A stretch of DNA of 64,000 nt from Liolophura sinensis (GCF_032854445.1 NC_088306.1:22291764-22355763), one strand, 5' to 3'; positions 35,286 to 47,779 are shown, counted from the first letter of the stretch. Notes: generated from the letters alone by a model not told the origin. A program made the numbers and translations.

Positions 35286-36552
35286 TTAATTATTCAGGCA
35301 GAATTTTCACGCCTCATCGCAGAATTTTCAGTTTTCATCTGTATATTTTTTTGGTTATTTTTAAACATTCACTTAACAATGCTGGGGTGGGATGAACGAA
35401 AAGCTTGTGACTTTTATTTCTTGAGAAAAATACCCGATACTCATGTCATTCAGTAATAAGGCAAAAACCCCTAATATTTGGGCGACAATGTCTCTTTAAC
35501 ATCACTCATATAACACACTTTCTGTTAAATTTAGATCATTTTTTGACAGTATAGTAAAAGCGAAATACTTCAGTTTGTTAGACGCTGCCACGATCTGGCC
35601 ATTGAATAATGAGGTGGCTCATTTACTGCTCAAATCCAGCTTTCGCTGCTCCGGCTGCGCCTTTAAGTGACAAAGTTTGTCAGGTATCTGCCAAAAGTCA
35701 GCGGTTTACTACGGGTACCCTGTTCTTCTTCCACCTGACAGCATTCATATAAGTAAAAAATTCTTGAGAAAAAGCTTTAAACCAAAATAAATGAATAAAT
35801 TTGCAAAGTCTGTCGTTAACAATTTTGTTGTTCTTGAGTACCAAAACAGTGTGATAACTACAGTTTTCATGGTCACCTTGAAAATTGGTCTCCAATTTAG
35901 ATTTTTAATTTACTAACGGCTCTTTGCGACAGGCTAATCCATGAAGAGTAACATATACTATCACATACGCGTGTGATAATTTAAGCACTTGTTCCATGAT
36001 ATGATCGATTCCTCTGAATATTAATTGCATTATAATCGCTCGTCTAACCCCTTTTTGTCATCCGCAATCATGCTATATCGTTACATGTATATAAACACAG
36101 TCATGCAGCATACATGCAGACCCAGTGCGCATGTCTAGGGCTTCCTATCCCTAGTCTGCCTCATAACATCAGTTAGAATAGTTAATCAACAATATATTGA
36201 ATACAGACCAAATGAAACAAATGGACGGCGCTAGTTTGATGCTCGCTGGTTTTACTATTAACCTAACCGAAGCTTGTCCGAAAAGTGGAGACGCAAAAAA
36301 AAAACAAAACAACTAAAAACAGATCTATATAGAGCTGTGTTTATCAATTTAGCTGATTGGTGCTGAACATTGTCGTCAGGAAGTTTTAACTTGCATGACG
36401 GTCATGTATATGGGCGAAGGCAAGCGGAGTCACTGGAGTGAACTCGCTCCCTTCGTCAAGTAGGCTTATACATGTATCAGTACTGACAAACTTCCCGTTT
36501 TAAAGCCGTCCATAATGATGATGTCATTGTCAGCTGTGTACCATACTCCCTG

Positions 36553-36915
36553 CAGTACATGTGTCGCTCTCTATCTTTCGCTTTTCGCATCGCTGCCATC
36601 TCTAGTAAATTTTGTAGAGATATCCTGAACAACGCCAGTGTCACAGGGGTCGGGGTGATGAGGCAGGAAGTGATACCAGAAAACACAAACAATACGAATC
36701 AACCTATATCTCTAACAATATTTTCTACACATGTATTCTCTTCTAAAGTGTGCACATTAAATAGTTTCTCGGTGGGACACACGTGATGAGGCTAAGCCTA
36801 AACGAACATACGTGCGTCCCACAGGCTCCACAGATCAAGCTGGAGTGGAGGTGGCAGTGATGTAAAGCGGAAGGTAGACAGCGATGCATGCGTTGTAAGG
36901 AGTACGGCTGTGTAC
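36553..36915. repeat. Inverted-repeat element upstream of gene C (IR-1 copy)
   Basis: Duplication mate of 12140-12500 with the same arms and spacing. Confidence 0.7.
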
Positions 36916-37739
36916 GCTAACAGACCACAGCCAACCTAGAGCAAGAAATACAATTTTATTGTAGGATTCAACGTTAAGATAATTTGATCTTGTGATCACT
37001 TCTGGCAGCATAGATAAGCGAATATCGGTAAATCTGACTGTAACCGTATTAATGATTCCATAACCATGGTAACTGTTCCATAACCATAGGAACGGTTATA
37101 TAACCATAATAACGGCTCCATAACCATTGTAGCGGTTCCACAAACATGGTACGATCAAAAATATACAGACTTACGCATACAAACACTTTCGCGAATTACT
37201 GAACGGAATGTAACGTTAGAGCGTTACCTGTATACAAACTTAGATTATCTTACATGTAACAACAACAACAACATCAAGTCAAAAAGAATATAGCCTAAAC
37301 ATATAGACATACATGTAGCTAGATACCTCATGATCCGCTGTTGTGATTCGATTTCGCTCAAGGCTTTCCCCTCTCTCAGTGAAATTTATGTAAGTATTAA
37401 GTAACGGAGCAGTAATGCTCTCTTTTTCCCGCTGTACGCAACCTGCATACAGGAAATGTAGAACAAGAACACCCAGCTGAAGGCACCGCCTACTTACTCA
37501 TTTATGGTTCCTTATTCTAAAATACGAGGCTCCAGAGGATGCGTTCGCATGCCGTTTATTCGCTTATTTAACACTATAAGGCGTTGGCGCGTTTCCACTT
37601 GATAGCCGTTTTTGTGATGATCTATGCATAGAAGGGAAGTTAAATATACTTTATTGTTCACCAGTTACACCAGTCAATTAGTTTCAGTAATGATTGCGCA
37701 ATACAACCAAAAGTATAGGGTAATCAGGAGATTTAATAT

Positions 37740-39400
37740 GCACAGCGCGAATAGTTCTGGTGACAAAATCAGAATTTCTGAAGCTTTCAAAAGACCTTTT
37801 GCACTTGAGGCTTTCAACATGTCAGAGTTACCTTGGTCATCTTGTCCATATTTTTTCTCCCACTGTAATGCTGGTCACCATCCTATGTGTGAAATATTCT
37901 TGAGTAAATCAATAAATCCTATCCAATCAGACTCAGACATGACGCTCATGTACAGAAAATGTCGGAAGTAATTCCTTTTGTGCCACTCTAAATGGCTATT
38001 AAATCTGTTCAAGGGTCCTCTGTCGTTCACACCAGTCCAACTTAAGGTCAATAAAATGGGGCCTTCCTGACTCTCTAGACCCCAAAATGAAAAGTATGCG
38101 GTAAAAACACGTCTAATATATATATTGGAAATTGCTCTGGTGCCAACACCTCCATTTGTGCCGCAGGAGAAAGACATTGCGTACCAGAGGGATTCAATAA
38201 TAAACGTTCCATGTAATTTTTATTGGTTAAATCTGGGATCTTCATATTCTTTATGACCCGTAATTAGGGTCTCCCATCTTGATCGCAATTTACATATCCA
38301 TGAAGAAATGGCTATGGAATCACATTACTTTCTTGTATGAAACTCTAAATGGCTATTAAATTAAAAGTAGAATTCAATAAAATGGGGTCTTTCTATCTGT
38401 AAAGAACCAATAATTACCCAGATATACATCAAAAGCATGACGTCTAATACGTTCTGGTGACAAAACCGCCATTTGTGCCGATCTAGACAGACATTGTGCT
38501 GTTAGAAAATTCACTATATGAAAGTTTCATTCAATTTTCATTGGGTAAATATAGGGCTTTCATGTTTCCCATAACCCTTAATCAGGGCCACCCATCATGA
38601 TCGCCCTATCCATGCCTGTGAAGAAATGGCCATTAGCTTTACATCAGTTTTTTGTGTCGCTGTGAATGGTATTATATCGGTTGAAAAGTCCTCTGTCGTG
38701 CACACGAATTCAGCGTAAGGTCAACAAAATTGTTTATTCCTGTCTGTATAGACCCCAAAATGACTGATCGCTAAAACAAATCATTGAACTCTAATACGTA
38801 CAATTTAAATGGTTTTGGTGACAAAACCGCCATTGATGCCGCTCTAGACAGACATTCCATAGCCATTTCGTCACAGGGGAAAGGGCGATTAACATTAGGG
38901 TGGCCCTAATGATGGGTCATACCGAATGTGGAGACCCCATATTTCCCTAATGAAAATTGGGCGGAACATTCATTGTTGAACTCTCCTGGTACACAGTGTC
39001 TTTCTAGAGCGGCACAAATGGCGGTTTTGTCACCAGAGTTATTTGATTTCCAGGCCTCCGTATTAGACGTTAACGTTTTGCTCTGCATCTGGATTATTTT
39101 AGACTCTTTACAAACAGGAAGACCCCAGTTGTTTGACATGAACTTGGTCTTGTGTGCACGACAGAGGACCTTAGGACAGATTTTATAGCCATTTAGAGCG
39201 GCACAAAAGAAACTTATGTGACCCCATAGCTATTTCTTCACAGGCATGGACGATCTAGATAGGTGGCCTACTTAAACGTCACAGAGAACATGAAGACCCC
39301 ATATTTACTCAGTAAAATTGGACGCAAAGTTCATACATTTAACCCCTCAAGACATATTGTCTTTCTAGAGCGGCACAATTGACGGCTTTGTCACCAGAAT
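37740..39400. repeat. Tandem-then-inverted repeat field upstream of gene C
   Basis: Duplication mate of 13320-14910. It carries one further inverted unit (GACGGCTTTGTCACCAGAAT at about 39380) that copy 1 lacks. Confidence 0.75.
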
Positions 39401-39890
39401 CATTTACATTATGCGTCATAAAATGAAATCTTTTGTTGTATATGTGGGAGAAATAAACAAACAGACAAACAGACGTGCGGGCGGTCTACCAGATTCACAG
39501 GCAGATAAATGGATGGACAAAGGTTGAATGGGGTGGGTGGGGGGTGGGGTGGGGGGAAGGGGGACAAGCTGAAATCCTTGTGCCACTCTACAATATGCGT
39601 ACAGAAGTATAACGAATGTGTTTTGTATAACCAAATATGTAGTAGTAAGGGATCGTCCCTTTCTGGAGCCCAGGCTACAATAAGGAGCCAGGAATAAGTA
39701 ACCAGTCGCTAACTTCCGCTTGATACAGCTTTTGTATGGAATTTTACAAGAAGGGAGATAACTCTAACAGTTAAAACTTCAGCTTGTTCTATATATGTAT
39801 GCTCGTACTGTTTTGTTTTTTTTTACGTCGTGCTGAACAATTGTTTAGTAATATGACGTCGAGGGGTCAGTAGGTGTTTGTTCACACACT

Positions 39891-40115
39891 GTGTCTTCTT
39901 GTAGCAGAGCGATATCAAGCCATCAGAGTGCTGCAATCACAGAAGTATCAAGCCAAAGACACCAGACATGACAACCCACCCAGTCACATTATACGGACAC
40001 CGGGGCAACCTGTCCTGTTTCCTTGCTCTAACCTCTCAGTAGCATTTTAAAAGTATTTGGTATTACCCGACCCGGGTTTCCTGACTTTGAGGCGGACCCT
40101 CTCTCCATTAGGCCA
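39891..40115 (-). mobile_element. SINE-B, duplication copy
   Basis: Mate of 15213-15440. Confidence 0.65.
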
Positions 40116-40717
40116 CCATTAGTTACTCTTCTTCCCAGGTCTAGATTTATATGCACTGCTACCTTCGTTGGAGTTAGGGCCAACATCTGTGACACACTTC
40201 GGTCCCTAGCTTTTGAACTAACCGAAGTTGAAAGAAAGAAAAAAGTCAGACAGTGCAGGTACGTCTTTAAGCTGTCTGACTCTCGGCATGTCTCGCAATT
40301 TACCCCTTAACTATAAAGCTGAACTGATACGAGATCGTGTATCACCAGCTGTCACACTGCCGTCGCTGCTCTGGTTTTACTCTGTATGCTGTACGTCTTT
40401 TATTATATCGCAGATAGATTTTGGATCTCGAAAGATCTTCATTGGCAAACTAATACAATTCGAGATACCCAGTAAATTTTTAGTGGTAGAAACTTTTAAA
40501 ACCCTCGTTCCTATGTGTGCATGTATGCAGCTGTGTTTCTCTCAAACCGATGACCACAAATTCTTATTGGCTGTATTCATGAAGTAAAAAGAAATTTTCT
40601 CTTCCTCCTTTCCCTTTTAAATAAGGCCTAGGCTTGTTTTATTGTTCATACAGAGGGGCATCGACATACATCCGAATGTCGTAATTTATCACTAGTTTAC
40701 GTCCCTAAACGCCTGAC

Positions 40718-40936
40718 TCATGAGTCTCTTACCAATGAGGTGGCTGTGAGCTGAAGTCCAGCTTAGGCTTGTTTCCTCTCCATTCGTACATTGGAAGGTC
40801 TGCAGCAACCTGCGGATGGTCGTGGATCCCCCCCCCCAGTTTTGCCCAGTTTCCTCCCACCATAATGATGGCCGCCGACGTATAAGTGAACTATTCTTGA
40901 GCACGGCGTAAAAGACCAATCAAATAAATAAATAAA
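40718..40936 (+). mobile_element. SINE-A at the matching duplication edge
   Basis: Mate of 16036-16252 without the long C-rich expansion and with a 21-bp extra piece in its head. Confidence 0.82.
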
Positions 40937-41200
40937 CATACATGTATATGACGAAAAGTGCGAAAACACTATATGTAAAAATATGCAAAGGGGGAGATTC
41001 TAATGTAGTAAAAACAGGGGAGACAAGCTTTAATTTGGGCTATTTTTTATTTTAAGTTTAATAACTGTACTTTCCCAGAGAACTTGTACGAGATCCAATT
41101 TGACAAATGAGTGTAAGATGTTTGTATTTCGACTGAAACAGACAACAGCTATGAAGGTAACGTATCCATCCTTTATTTGAGCGGTTTAACTGATTCACAG

Positions 41201-41494
41201 GCATGGCTAGTCCGTCACAGGTTCAAATCTCTTCAAGATGCTAATCAACAAGCGTATAACGACGTGTTACATAGAACCCTGACAAAAGGCTCAACGAGAA
41301 GTAATGGAACCGGTCATGATTTGCTGACGACAATTTTATTCTCACAGTTTCTCAGTATCGTGTTGTCTATTTTGGTCACATTGCTCCAGAGGCCATTCAC
41401 ACTGGACGAAGAGCAGACATACAAGAACTGGGAACAGTTTTACACTCCTCTTAAAGGGCGACTGGGGGACGAGCTACATAGAAGGTTCACATGA
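41201..41494 (+). CDS. Possible terminal exon of an unrecognised plus-strand gene
   Basis: After TGATTCACAG the frame AWLVRHRFKS is open for 97 codons to TGA. It has a hydrophobic segment ILFSQFLSIVLSILVTLL that could cross a membrane, followed by a charged tail DEEQTYKNWEQFY. An AATAAA lies 72 bp after the stop (41566-41571). Residue composition looks protein-like and no SINE overlaps it. I see no upstream exon and do not recognise the family. A chance ORF remains possible. Confidence 0.3.
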   Translation, partial: AWLVRHRFKSLQDANQQAYNDVLHRTLTKGSTRSNGTGHDLLTTILFSQFLSIVLSILVTLLQRPFTLDEEQTYKNWEQFYTPLKGRLGDELHRRFT

Positions 41495-41804
41495 AAATAG
41501 ACTGTGCGGTACATGTGTACTTCATACATGTTTTATAAGCACACGTGCACCAGTAATTATGACGTAATAAAGGAAAGAACAAATGAGTTCACAGCTGTGG
41601 GCCGTCTTGATAGGTGGGAAGGGGTTTATGTTCTTCGGGCAGGACATATACTTCTTAAATAAATGTTCGGTAACTACCTTGTGCTTTTTGCCGTATCCTT
41701 GTCATTTGTTATGTTCTAATTAAACCATTTTGATAAAGGTCATTTGCGGATACAGGCCCATCAGCCGGAGAGACCGGGCTCGTAGAGGCCTACGGTTTAC
41801 GGTA

Positions 41805-42038
41805 CTATATACCAAAAATCAGTTGCCAGGATGCAGACAAGATGCGAACGTGACTGGCGTGATTTATTCGGAATCCAGTTTGTCCATTTGGAAATCTGTG
41901 AAGCATAGGAGCCCGAATGCATATGTAGTTACCGGGGACAGCATCAGTCCATTTAAAAAACGGAAACGGATTCATCCCAGGTATGTAAAACTGGACAATA
42001 TGTGCTAGCCTTTGGAAAAAAACCGGCTCGTCATCACC
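41805..42038 (-). CDS. Terminal coding exon of gene D
   Basis: 234 nt, five codons longer than its relatives near the start (GDDEPVFFQRLAHIVQFYIPGM). It then has PFPFFKWTDAVPGNYICIRAP and HVRILSASWQLIFGI with a TAG stop. The phase matches the donor at 44815. The extra codons lie before the conserved HIVQFY and keep the frame. Confidence 0.8.
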   Translation of the reverse strand, partial: GDDEPVFFQRLAHIVQFYIPGMNPFPFFKWTDAVPGNYICIRAPMLHRFPNGQTGFRINHASHVRILSASWQLIFGI

Positions 42039-45000
42039 CTGGAAATGCAAAAATAAAACATTATTTCTCCAGAGAATAATAGTATTTCATTCTAAACCAT
42101 TATAGATTATTTGTACGTATGACCATGTGACGTATATAGGTCACAGCATTCTGCAGGAAAATACCTAACGTTTTTTTTGTGCACATGGAATACTGCACTG
42201 GAAGTGTACTTCGAAGGGGAAGTGAACTCCACATGGAAGTACTCACAATGGGAAAGTGTACTTCGCAGGGGAAGTGAACTCCACGTGGAAGTACTCACAA
42301 TGGGAAAGTGTACTTCGCAGGGGAAGTGAACTCCACATGGAAGTACTCACAATGGGAAAGTGTACTTTGCAGGGGAAGTGAACTCCACATGGAAGTACTC
42401 ACAATGGGGAAGTGTACTTTGCAAGGGAAGTGAACTCCACATAGAAGTACTCACAATGGGAAAGTGTACTTCGCAGGGGAAATGAACTCCACATGGAAGT
42501 ACTCACAATGGGAAAGTGTACTTTGCAGGGGAAGTGAACTTCACATGGAAGTACTCACAATGGGAAAGTGTACTTCGCAGGGGAAGTGAACTCCACATGG
42601 AAGTACTCACCATGGGAAAGTGTACTTCGCAGGGGAAGTGAACTCCACATGGAAGTACTCACTATGGGAAAGTGTACTTCGCAGGGAAAGTGAACTTCAC
42701 ATGGAAGTACTCACTATGGTAAAGTGTGCTTCGCAGGGGAAGTGAACTCCACATGGAAGTACTCACAATGGAAAGTGTACTTCGCAGGGAAAGTGAACTC
42801 CACATGGAAGTACTCACAATGGGAAAGTGTGCTTCGCAGGGGAAGTGAACTCCACATGGAAGTACTCACAATGGAAAGTGTACTTCGCAGGGAAAGTGAA
42901 CTCCACATGGAAGTACTCACAATGGGAAAGTGTACTTCGCAGGGGAAGTGAACTCCATTTGGAGGTGTTCACCACGGGAAATTATACGTCGCAAGGAAAG
43001 TGTACTTCGCCACTGGAAAATGTACCTCGCGGAGGGACTAAAGATCCCAGCGGGAGGGTACCTCATGGATGTAGTGCAGATCATAGATGAAGTGCATCTG
43101 ACGGAGGGGGTATACACCACAGCGGAAGTGGACCTCACGTAAGATGTATACATCACAGGGGAAGTGCACCTCACGGATGCAGTGTAGATCATAGATGAAG
43201 TTTTTCTGACGGAGGGGGTATACACCACAGCGGAAGTGGACCTCACGTAAGGGGTATACATCACAGGAGAAGTGCACCTCACGGATGTAGTGTAGATCAT
43301 AGATGAAGTTTTTCTGACGGAGGGGGTATACACCACAGCGGAAGTGGACCTTACGTAGGAGGTATACATCACAGGGGAAGTGCACATCACGGAGGAGGTA
43401 TACATCAAAGGAGAAGTGTATCTCACGGAGGGAGTGAAGATCAGAGGAAAAATGTACCCCTGGAGTGTGTGTATATCACAGGACCTGTACTTCATAGGAT
43501 AAGTGTACTTCACGGTGGGTATATACACCACAGGGGAAGTGGAAGGGGCACATTGATCACAAGAAAAGTGTACATCACTGTGGGAGCATACGACACAGGG
43601 TAAGTGTACCTCGCGACGGGTGTATACATCACACTGGAAGTGTACCTTCTCCATATGGAGGTGTTCACCACATGGAAGTGTTCCTCATATGGAAGCGTTC
43701 TCCACAAGGAAATATTCTCCAAATGGAAGCGTTCTCCACTTGAATGAATCTTTTCATTCATCAAATCGACCAATCAAAAGTTATAACTCGTCTGTACAGG
43801 CACTACTTTTTTTACAACTTTTTCTCGTTGTCTGCAAATGTCAACATGGCCGACTTTCGACCAGGAGATATCGTAAAACCTGACAATAAAAGACGTGCTA
43901 GAGTTGTAAATGTGACAAGAGATAATTGAATCAATGTGGAAATCCTCGGCATTGACTACGACATAGAGCTATCGCCACGAAGGCTAAGTAAAATCCCCAG
44001 AACGGAAACACCGGGTAGGCCATTATTTTTCTTAACATTATTCTATAGGCCTAAAACTTTGTGCTTCGCTAATTTTGACATTATCCGGATGAAACCAATA
44101 AAATCTACCCTCCTTAAACTCTGTTAGAAATCAATACTCTGTAAACTGTTTCGCTTGCTGAACGTTAAACTGTCAGTTGTTTTTTTCTAAGTTACATGGC
44201 GTGTACTCTGCGCACGTGAAATTTTTCTATTTTTAGACAGCAGTTCTTTCTGTAGTAAAATGTGGTATTCTTTTTATAAATTTGAACGTATTGGACGACA
44301 TATTCTATAATGCAAACTTTTAACATGTCTATGATATAAGCAAGTCGTTATGTAAATAAATTTTGTCTGTACTATATTATACTCCGCCATGTACTTGTCA
44401 CTTACTGATGTCGCTTCTCTTGACCTATATGTGTGATATCACTACGCGGTTAGACGTCGGCATTTTCCGAAAAGTTTAGATCGTAATGATTTTTTCCCGC
44501 ATTAAATTTACAATAAGACATTTATGGGGTAAATAGGATATAAAATTCGTGACCCTCGATGTCAAATTTATTAAACTGGAGTAGTAGTTTTCATTTGTTC
44601 CGAGCCTCCGGCGGAATTAAATGAAAACTACTACTCCAGTTTAATAAATTTGATATCTTCGGGTCACTCATTACATATCCTCTATACATCAGCCCGGCGG
44701 AATTAGTTAAAATAATACAAAATAATAATAAAAATGCAAACGTTAATTTCAATTTATAATACTTCACTGGTCTAGAATTACTCAGAAAACTGTTTTGTCG
44801 AAACCCCAACAGTACCATTACAAGTATCCCGTGCTGTTTCCACTGTGCGCCCATGGACACGATTTTAGCAATGAAGACTGTATTTCGCTCTTCCTGCAAC
44901 GACCTGTGACGACTCTCCATTGGGACGTCTAAGGAGTCTGTGATGAACGTAAACCGTTCTCCTGAATTAAGTTCAAAAAACCTCCGGTTACGGGGAAACC

Positions 45001-45835
45001 CCAGCCACGTTTCCATCAAACAAGAGAACTCTTCAGGATCTGGGGGAGAGACTGGCGGCAGGAAAATATCCACTGAGGGATACAGTTCCTCCGATCTTCT
45101 CGAGCGTTTCCCAATGTCACGCCCATATCCAGAGCTGTTTGTAGGCGATGCAGGCTTTCTACCGTTGATGCGACTAGCCTTTTTGATATTTTCACAGGTA
45201 GATTTGTGTTGTGGCCAGTGATCTTCCTGACAGCCCCTTGAGCAATAAGATGCAGTCCTGCATTTGGTACATTTCTTCAAATCTTCGTCATAGACTTTAC
45301 AGTTTGCGCACTGTTGAACTTGATCCGAAGAATCAGTGTCGCCGTTCTGAGGACCTCGTTTACAACTGGCTTTGTGTCTGGGCCAGTGTGCTTGCTGGCA
45401 TGATTTTGAACAGTAGGCTGTAGTTTTGCAACCAGTGCACTTCTTCAGTTCTCCGCCAATTGTTTTACAGTTTGCGCACTGTTGACCTTGATTCGGAAAA
45501 CCCTTGTTGGTATTTTGAGTAGGCCGTATACAGCTAGCTTTGTGTTTTGGCCAGTGCTCCAGCAGGCAGGATTTTGAGCAGTACGCTGCAGTCTTACAGC
45601 CAGTACATCTTGTGAAGACTCCAATACACGTCATGCAGTTTGAGCACGGCTGTTTAACTTGTTTCGACGATTCAGCGGATTTGCGTTGGTGAGACCGTTT
45701 GCCATTGCAACTGGCTTTGTGCCACGGCCAGTGTTCTCGCTGACAACCTCTCGAGCAATATAGCGCAGTTTTACACCCGGAACACTGTTTCAGGTTGTAG
45801 TAGTATCCTTTACAACTTAAGCAATACTGAGCCAT
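41805..45835 (-). CDS. Gene D: 4-finger MYND protein
   Basis: Join of 44816-45835 (340 codons) and 41805-42038 (77 codons plus TAG), 417 residues. Donor ATG|GTACTG, acceptor TTTTGCATTTCCAG. I chose MAQYCLSC as the start because it aligns with the starts of A-C. The frame is open 17 codons further up, but only from a TTG. The four fingers CLSC, CSNC, CANC and CANC have all ligands. A Ser/Arg-rich linker precedes DIFLPPVSPPDP at about 256 and the C-terminal domain. The 2.8-kb intron holds a fold-back element, a small open frame on the other strand and the 52-bp minisatellite. Where A-C have CCCAG before the start, D has ACAAC, so the 5' acceptor, if ancestral, is lost. Same subfamily as F. Confidence 0.85.
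42187..42960. repeat. 52-bp minisatellite in the intron of gene D
   Basis: About 15 head-to-tail copies of a unit that runs GGAAGTACTCACAATGGGAA, then AGTGTACTTCGCAGGGGAAG and TGAACTCCACAT. Each unit contains three related pieces of 17-18 bp with the core GAAGTG-AC-TC. Open frames on both strands follow from the periodicity and are not genes. Confidence 0.92.
43010..43740. repeat. Diverged 36/108-bp minisatellite next to the 52-bp array
   Basis: Three copies of a 108-bp unit (about 43068-43390), each made of 36-bp subunits around GAAGTGGACCTCACG and GTATACATCACAGGGG, flanked by more degenerate copies up to 43740. The GAAGTG-AC-TCAC core is the one seen in the 52-bp array, so both probably descend from an 18-bp unit. 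Confidence 0.8.
43846..44014 (+). other. Small open frame with an in-frame TGA, ending at a donor-like site
   Basis: ATG at 43846 in a good context (CAACATGG) gives MADFRPGDIVKPDNKRRARV before a TGA at 43927-43929. The same frame continues INVEILGIDYDIELSPRRL and reaches CCGG|GTAGGC. Both halves look protein-like and hydrophilic. It could be a first exon with a nonsense or recoded codon, or a transposon-derived relic. It is antisense within the intron of gene D. Confidence 0.25.
44529..44687. repeat. Long fold-back element in the intron of gene D
   Basis: Core arms 44549-44596 and 44619-44667 are nearly perfect inverted copies with a 22-base G/C-rich loop, and weaker pairing extends to 44529 and 44687. 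The arms contain GTCAAATTTATTAAAC, which is also the arm sequence of the hairpins at 3450 and 23600, so they may be one family of miniature fold-back elements. Confidence 0.85.
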
Positions 45836-46377
45836 AATGTTGTCAGACAAAGCTGGTTTCAGTACCACAAGCGAAGTCTTCCACAAGCAAGAATTCTACT
45901 AATTCACATCGATAGTAGAACACTGAACTCCAGTTTACGTTCAGGTGCCTATGTAATATCTCACATCATATCTAGTATATTGCACACGTATAGTAGAGTG
46001 TAGAGTGTGACCTAATTTATCTGATTTCACAGCAGTGCTCAGGTGCCTATATATGTACACCTTTAGATATTGGCAAAGGCCCAACTCTGACAGGTATATG
46101 TAGAATGAGATCATTTATAAAAAAACATCTACCTGTTACATTTATGTGACATGGACCTAGTGAGGGTTTATGAGCAATAATATGAGCACAATACACCAAG
46201 CCGATTAAAGATACAAGAAATAGAAAATTTGCTTTCACTTTTACTTTCACTTAGGCTCGAATAGACCGGCTAATACCGGTATTTAGCACAGGGGGTGGAT
46301 CTCTCTGCAATGAAATAACTGGCTACAACAATGTACTAAACTTACAACCTTTTGTAAATATAAGAATAGATGAGTAT

Positions 46378-46435
46378 TAGTGAAATATTCTTGAGCTCTG
46401 CGTGAATCAAATAAATAAATAAATAAATAAACAAA
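46378..46435 (+). mobile_element. SINE-A, tail fragment
   Basis: GTGAAATATTCTTGAGC and a long (AAAT)n run. Confidence 0.6.
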
Positions 46436-46866
46436 ATGAGTATAACTTTAGGTCACATTAGCAGTATTTCCACCATAACATGGCGCGATAGAAATAAGGT
46501 GATAAGTCATTAGGACGTTGGAGAACTTTGGCAATGAAAGCACCTGGTTCATCGTTGTGATAGATTTAATGAAGAAATTTATGTGAATTCTTATATGTAT
46601 TCTTGGATTTGAACGTCGTGCTTACCCATTCGTCAGTGTTATGATTAGTTAGTATCTGTGTCATGTGATTGTATGTTAAATGTATTGACAACACAACATT
46701 TTGAGTAATAGGCCTAAATTGCAATTAACGTCACTGCCTGACTGCAATAAACTGACAAGAGGCCATATTTCACCGGTAACGGGTGACCATTTGTCATTTG
46801 TCACACTGTCGTGGCTACATTGGTCCTAGTCTCTTTGCTGTACGTCTTTTATTATAAAAATATATT

Positions 46867-47125
46867 GTGTCTTCTTTTGGCAGGGCGAATTCATGCCGCC
46901 AAAGTGCTGCCACCACTAAAGTATCATGCCAGAGACACCAACACACCCGATATGAACACCACACACCCAGTCACATTATATTGACATCGGGCCAACCAGT
47001 CCTGTTCCGAATTCCTTGCTCTAACCTTTCAGTGCTGAACACCAAGCGAGGTAGCAGCAAGTACCATACCAAGTCTTTGATATGACCCGACCCGGGTTTG
47101 ATCCCGGGGTGTTTCGACTCCGGTA
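46867..47125 (-). mobile_element. SINE-B
   Basis: Inverted B box CGGGTTTGATCCCGGGG and the body blocks shared with 61338. Confidence 0.7.
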
Positions 47126-47581
47126 CAATTCGTCAACCATGTATAATGGACATTGTTAGTCAATATTACCAAGGCCATTTTCCAAAACAACGTTCAACAC
47201 AAGCCACCAAAATCCTATTAAGTTGTATGACGTGGGAAATTAGTACGGATTCATGTAACAGTAACAGCAGGGAACAGTTCTCAGTGATGCTGGAAAGACG
47301 CGTGTACCAGTTAAATGAACTGTATTTAATCAAAGTATACATCTCTGTTTCGCTTTGATTGCAACCGTTCAAACTGTAGTATCCATGGTGTCGATGTTAA
47401 TCAAAACGATGCATATCCGTGTATCATCGTTTTAATGGTAATTAGGTACACCTGTGATGCAGAACGGTGTGATTCATCGTCAATTAACATCATTTCAATT
47501 AACACCATATAACATCTACGCATATGTGGCTAGCGCGCAAGCGCAGCACAAAAATTGGCACAGAAACTTCTTAACAAAGTG

Positions 47582-47757
47582 ATAGCTGTGAGTTCAAGTC
47601 CAGCTTAAGCTGATTTCCTCTCCGGCTGTACGTGGGAGTGTCTGCCAGCAAACTGTTGATGATTTCCCCCGGGTTCTGGCCGGTTTCCTCCCACCATAGT
47701 CATCGTATTAGCGATTCATTCTAGAGTAGTAAAACACCGATCAGACAAATAAATGTA
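47582..47757 (+). mobile_element. SINE-A, diverged
   Basis: GCTGTGAGTTCAAGTCCAGC B box and a core with a deletion around ACCATAGTCATCG. Confidence 0.75.
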
Positions 47758-47779
47758 TCCGATATGACACAGAGACATG

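Larger units (their letters stand above)
32650..40936. repeat. Segmental duplication, right part, copy 2 (mate 8430-16252)
   Basis: Same content as copy 1. Small differences include a poly-A insertion near 36297, an extra stretch with a G-rich run at 39350-39640, and the nonsense base in the 260-nt exon. Homology ends in the tail of the SINE at about 40935. Confidence 0.9.

Noticed and set aside
42187-42960. CRISPR-like array
   Set aside because: The repeats are contiguous minisatellite units without unique spacers, in a eukaryotic intron.
42917-43654. 245-codon minus-strand frame rich in VYT/SVR motifs
   Set aside because: It is a six-residue periodic translation of the minisatellite. No start context, domain or splice evidence.
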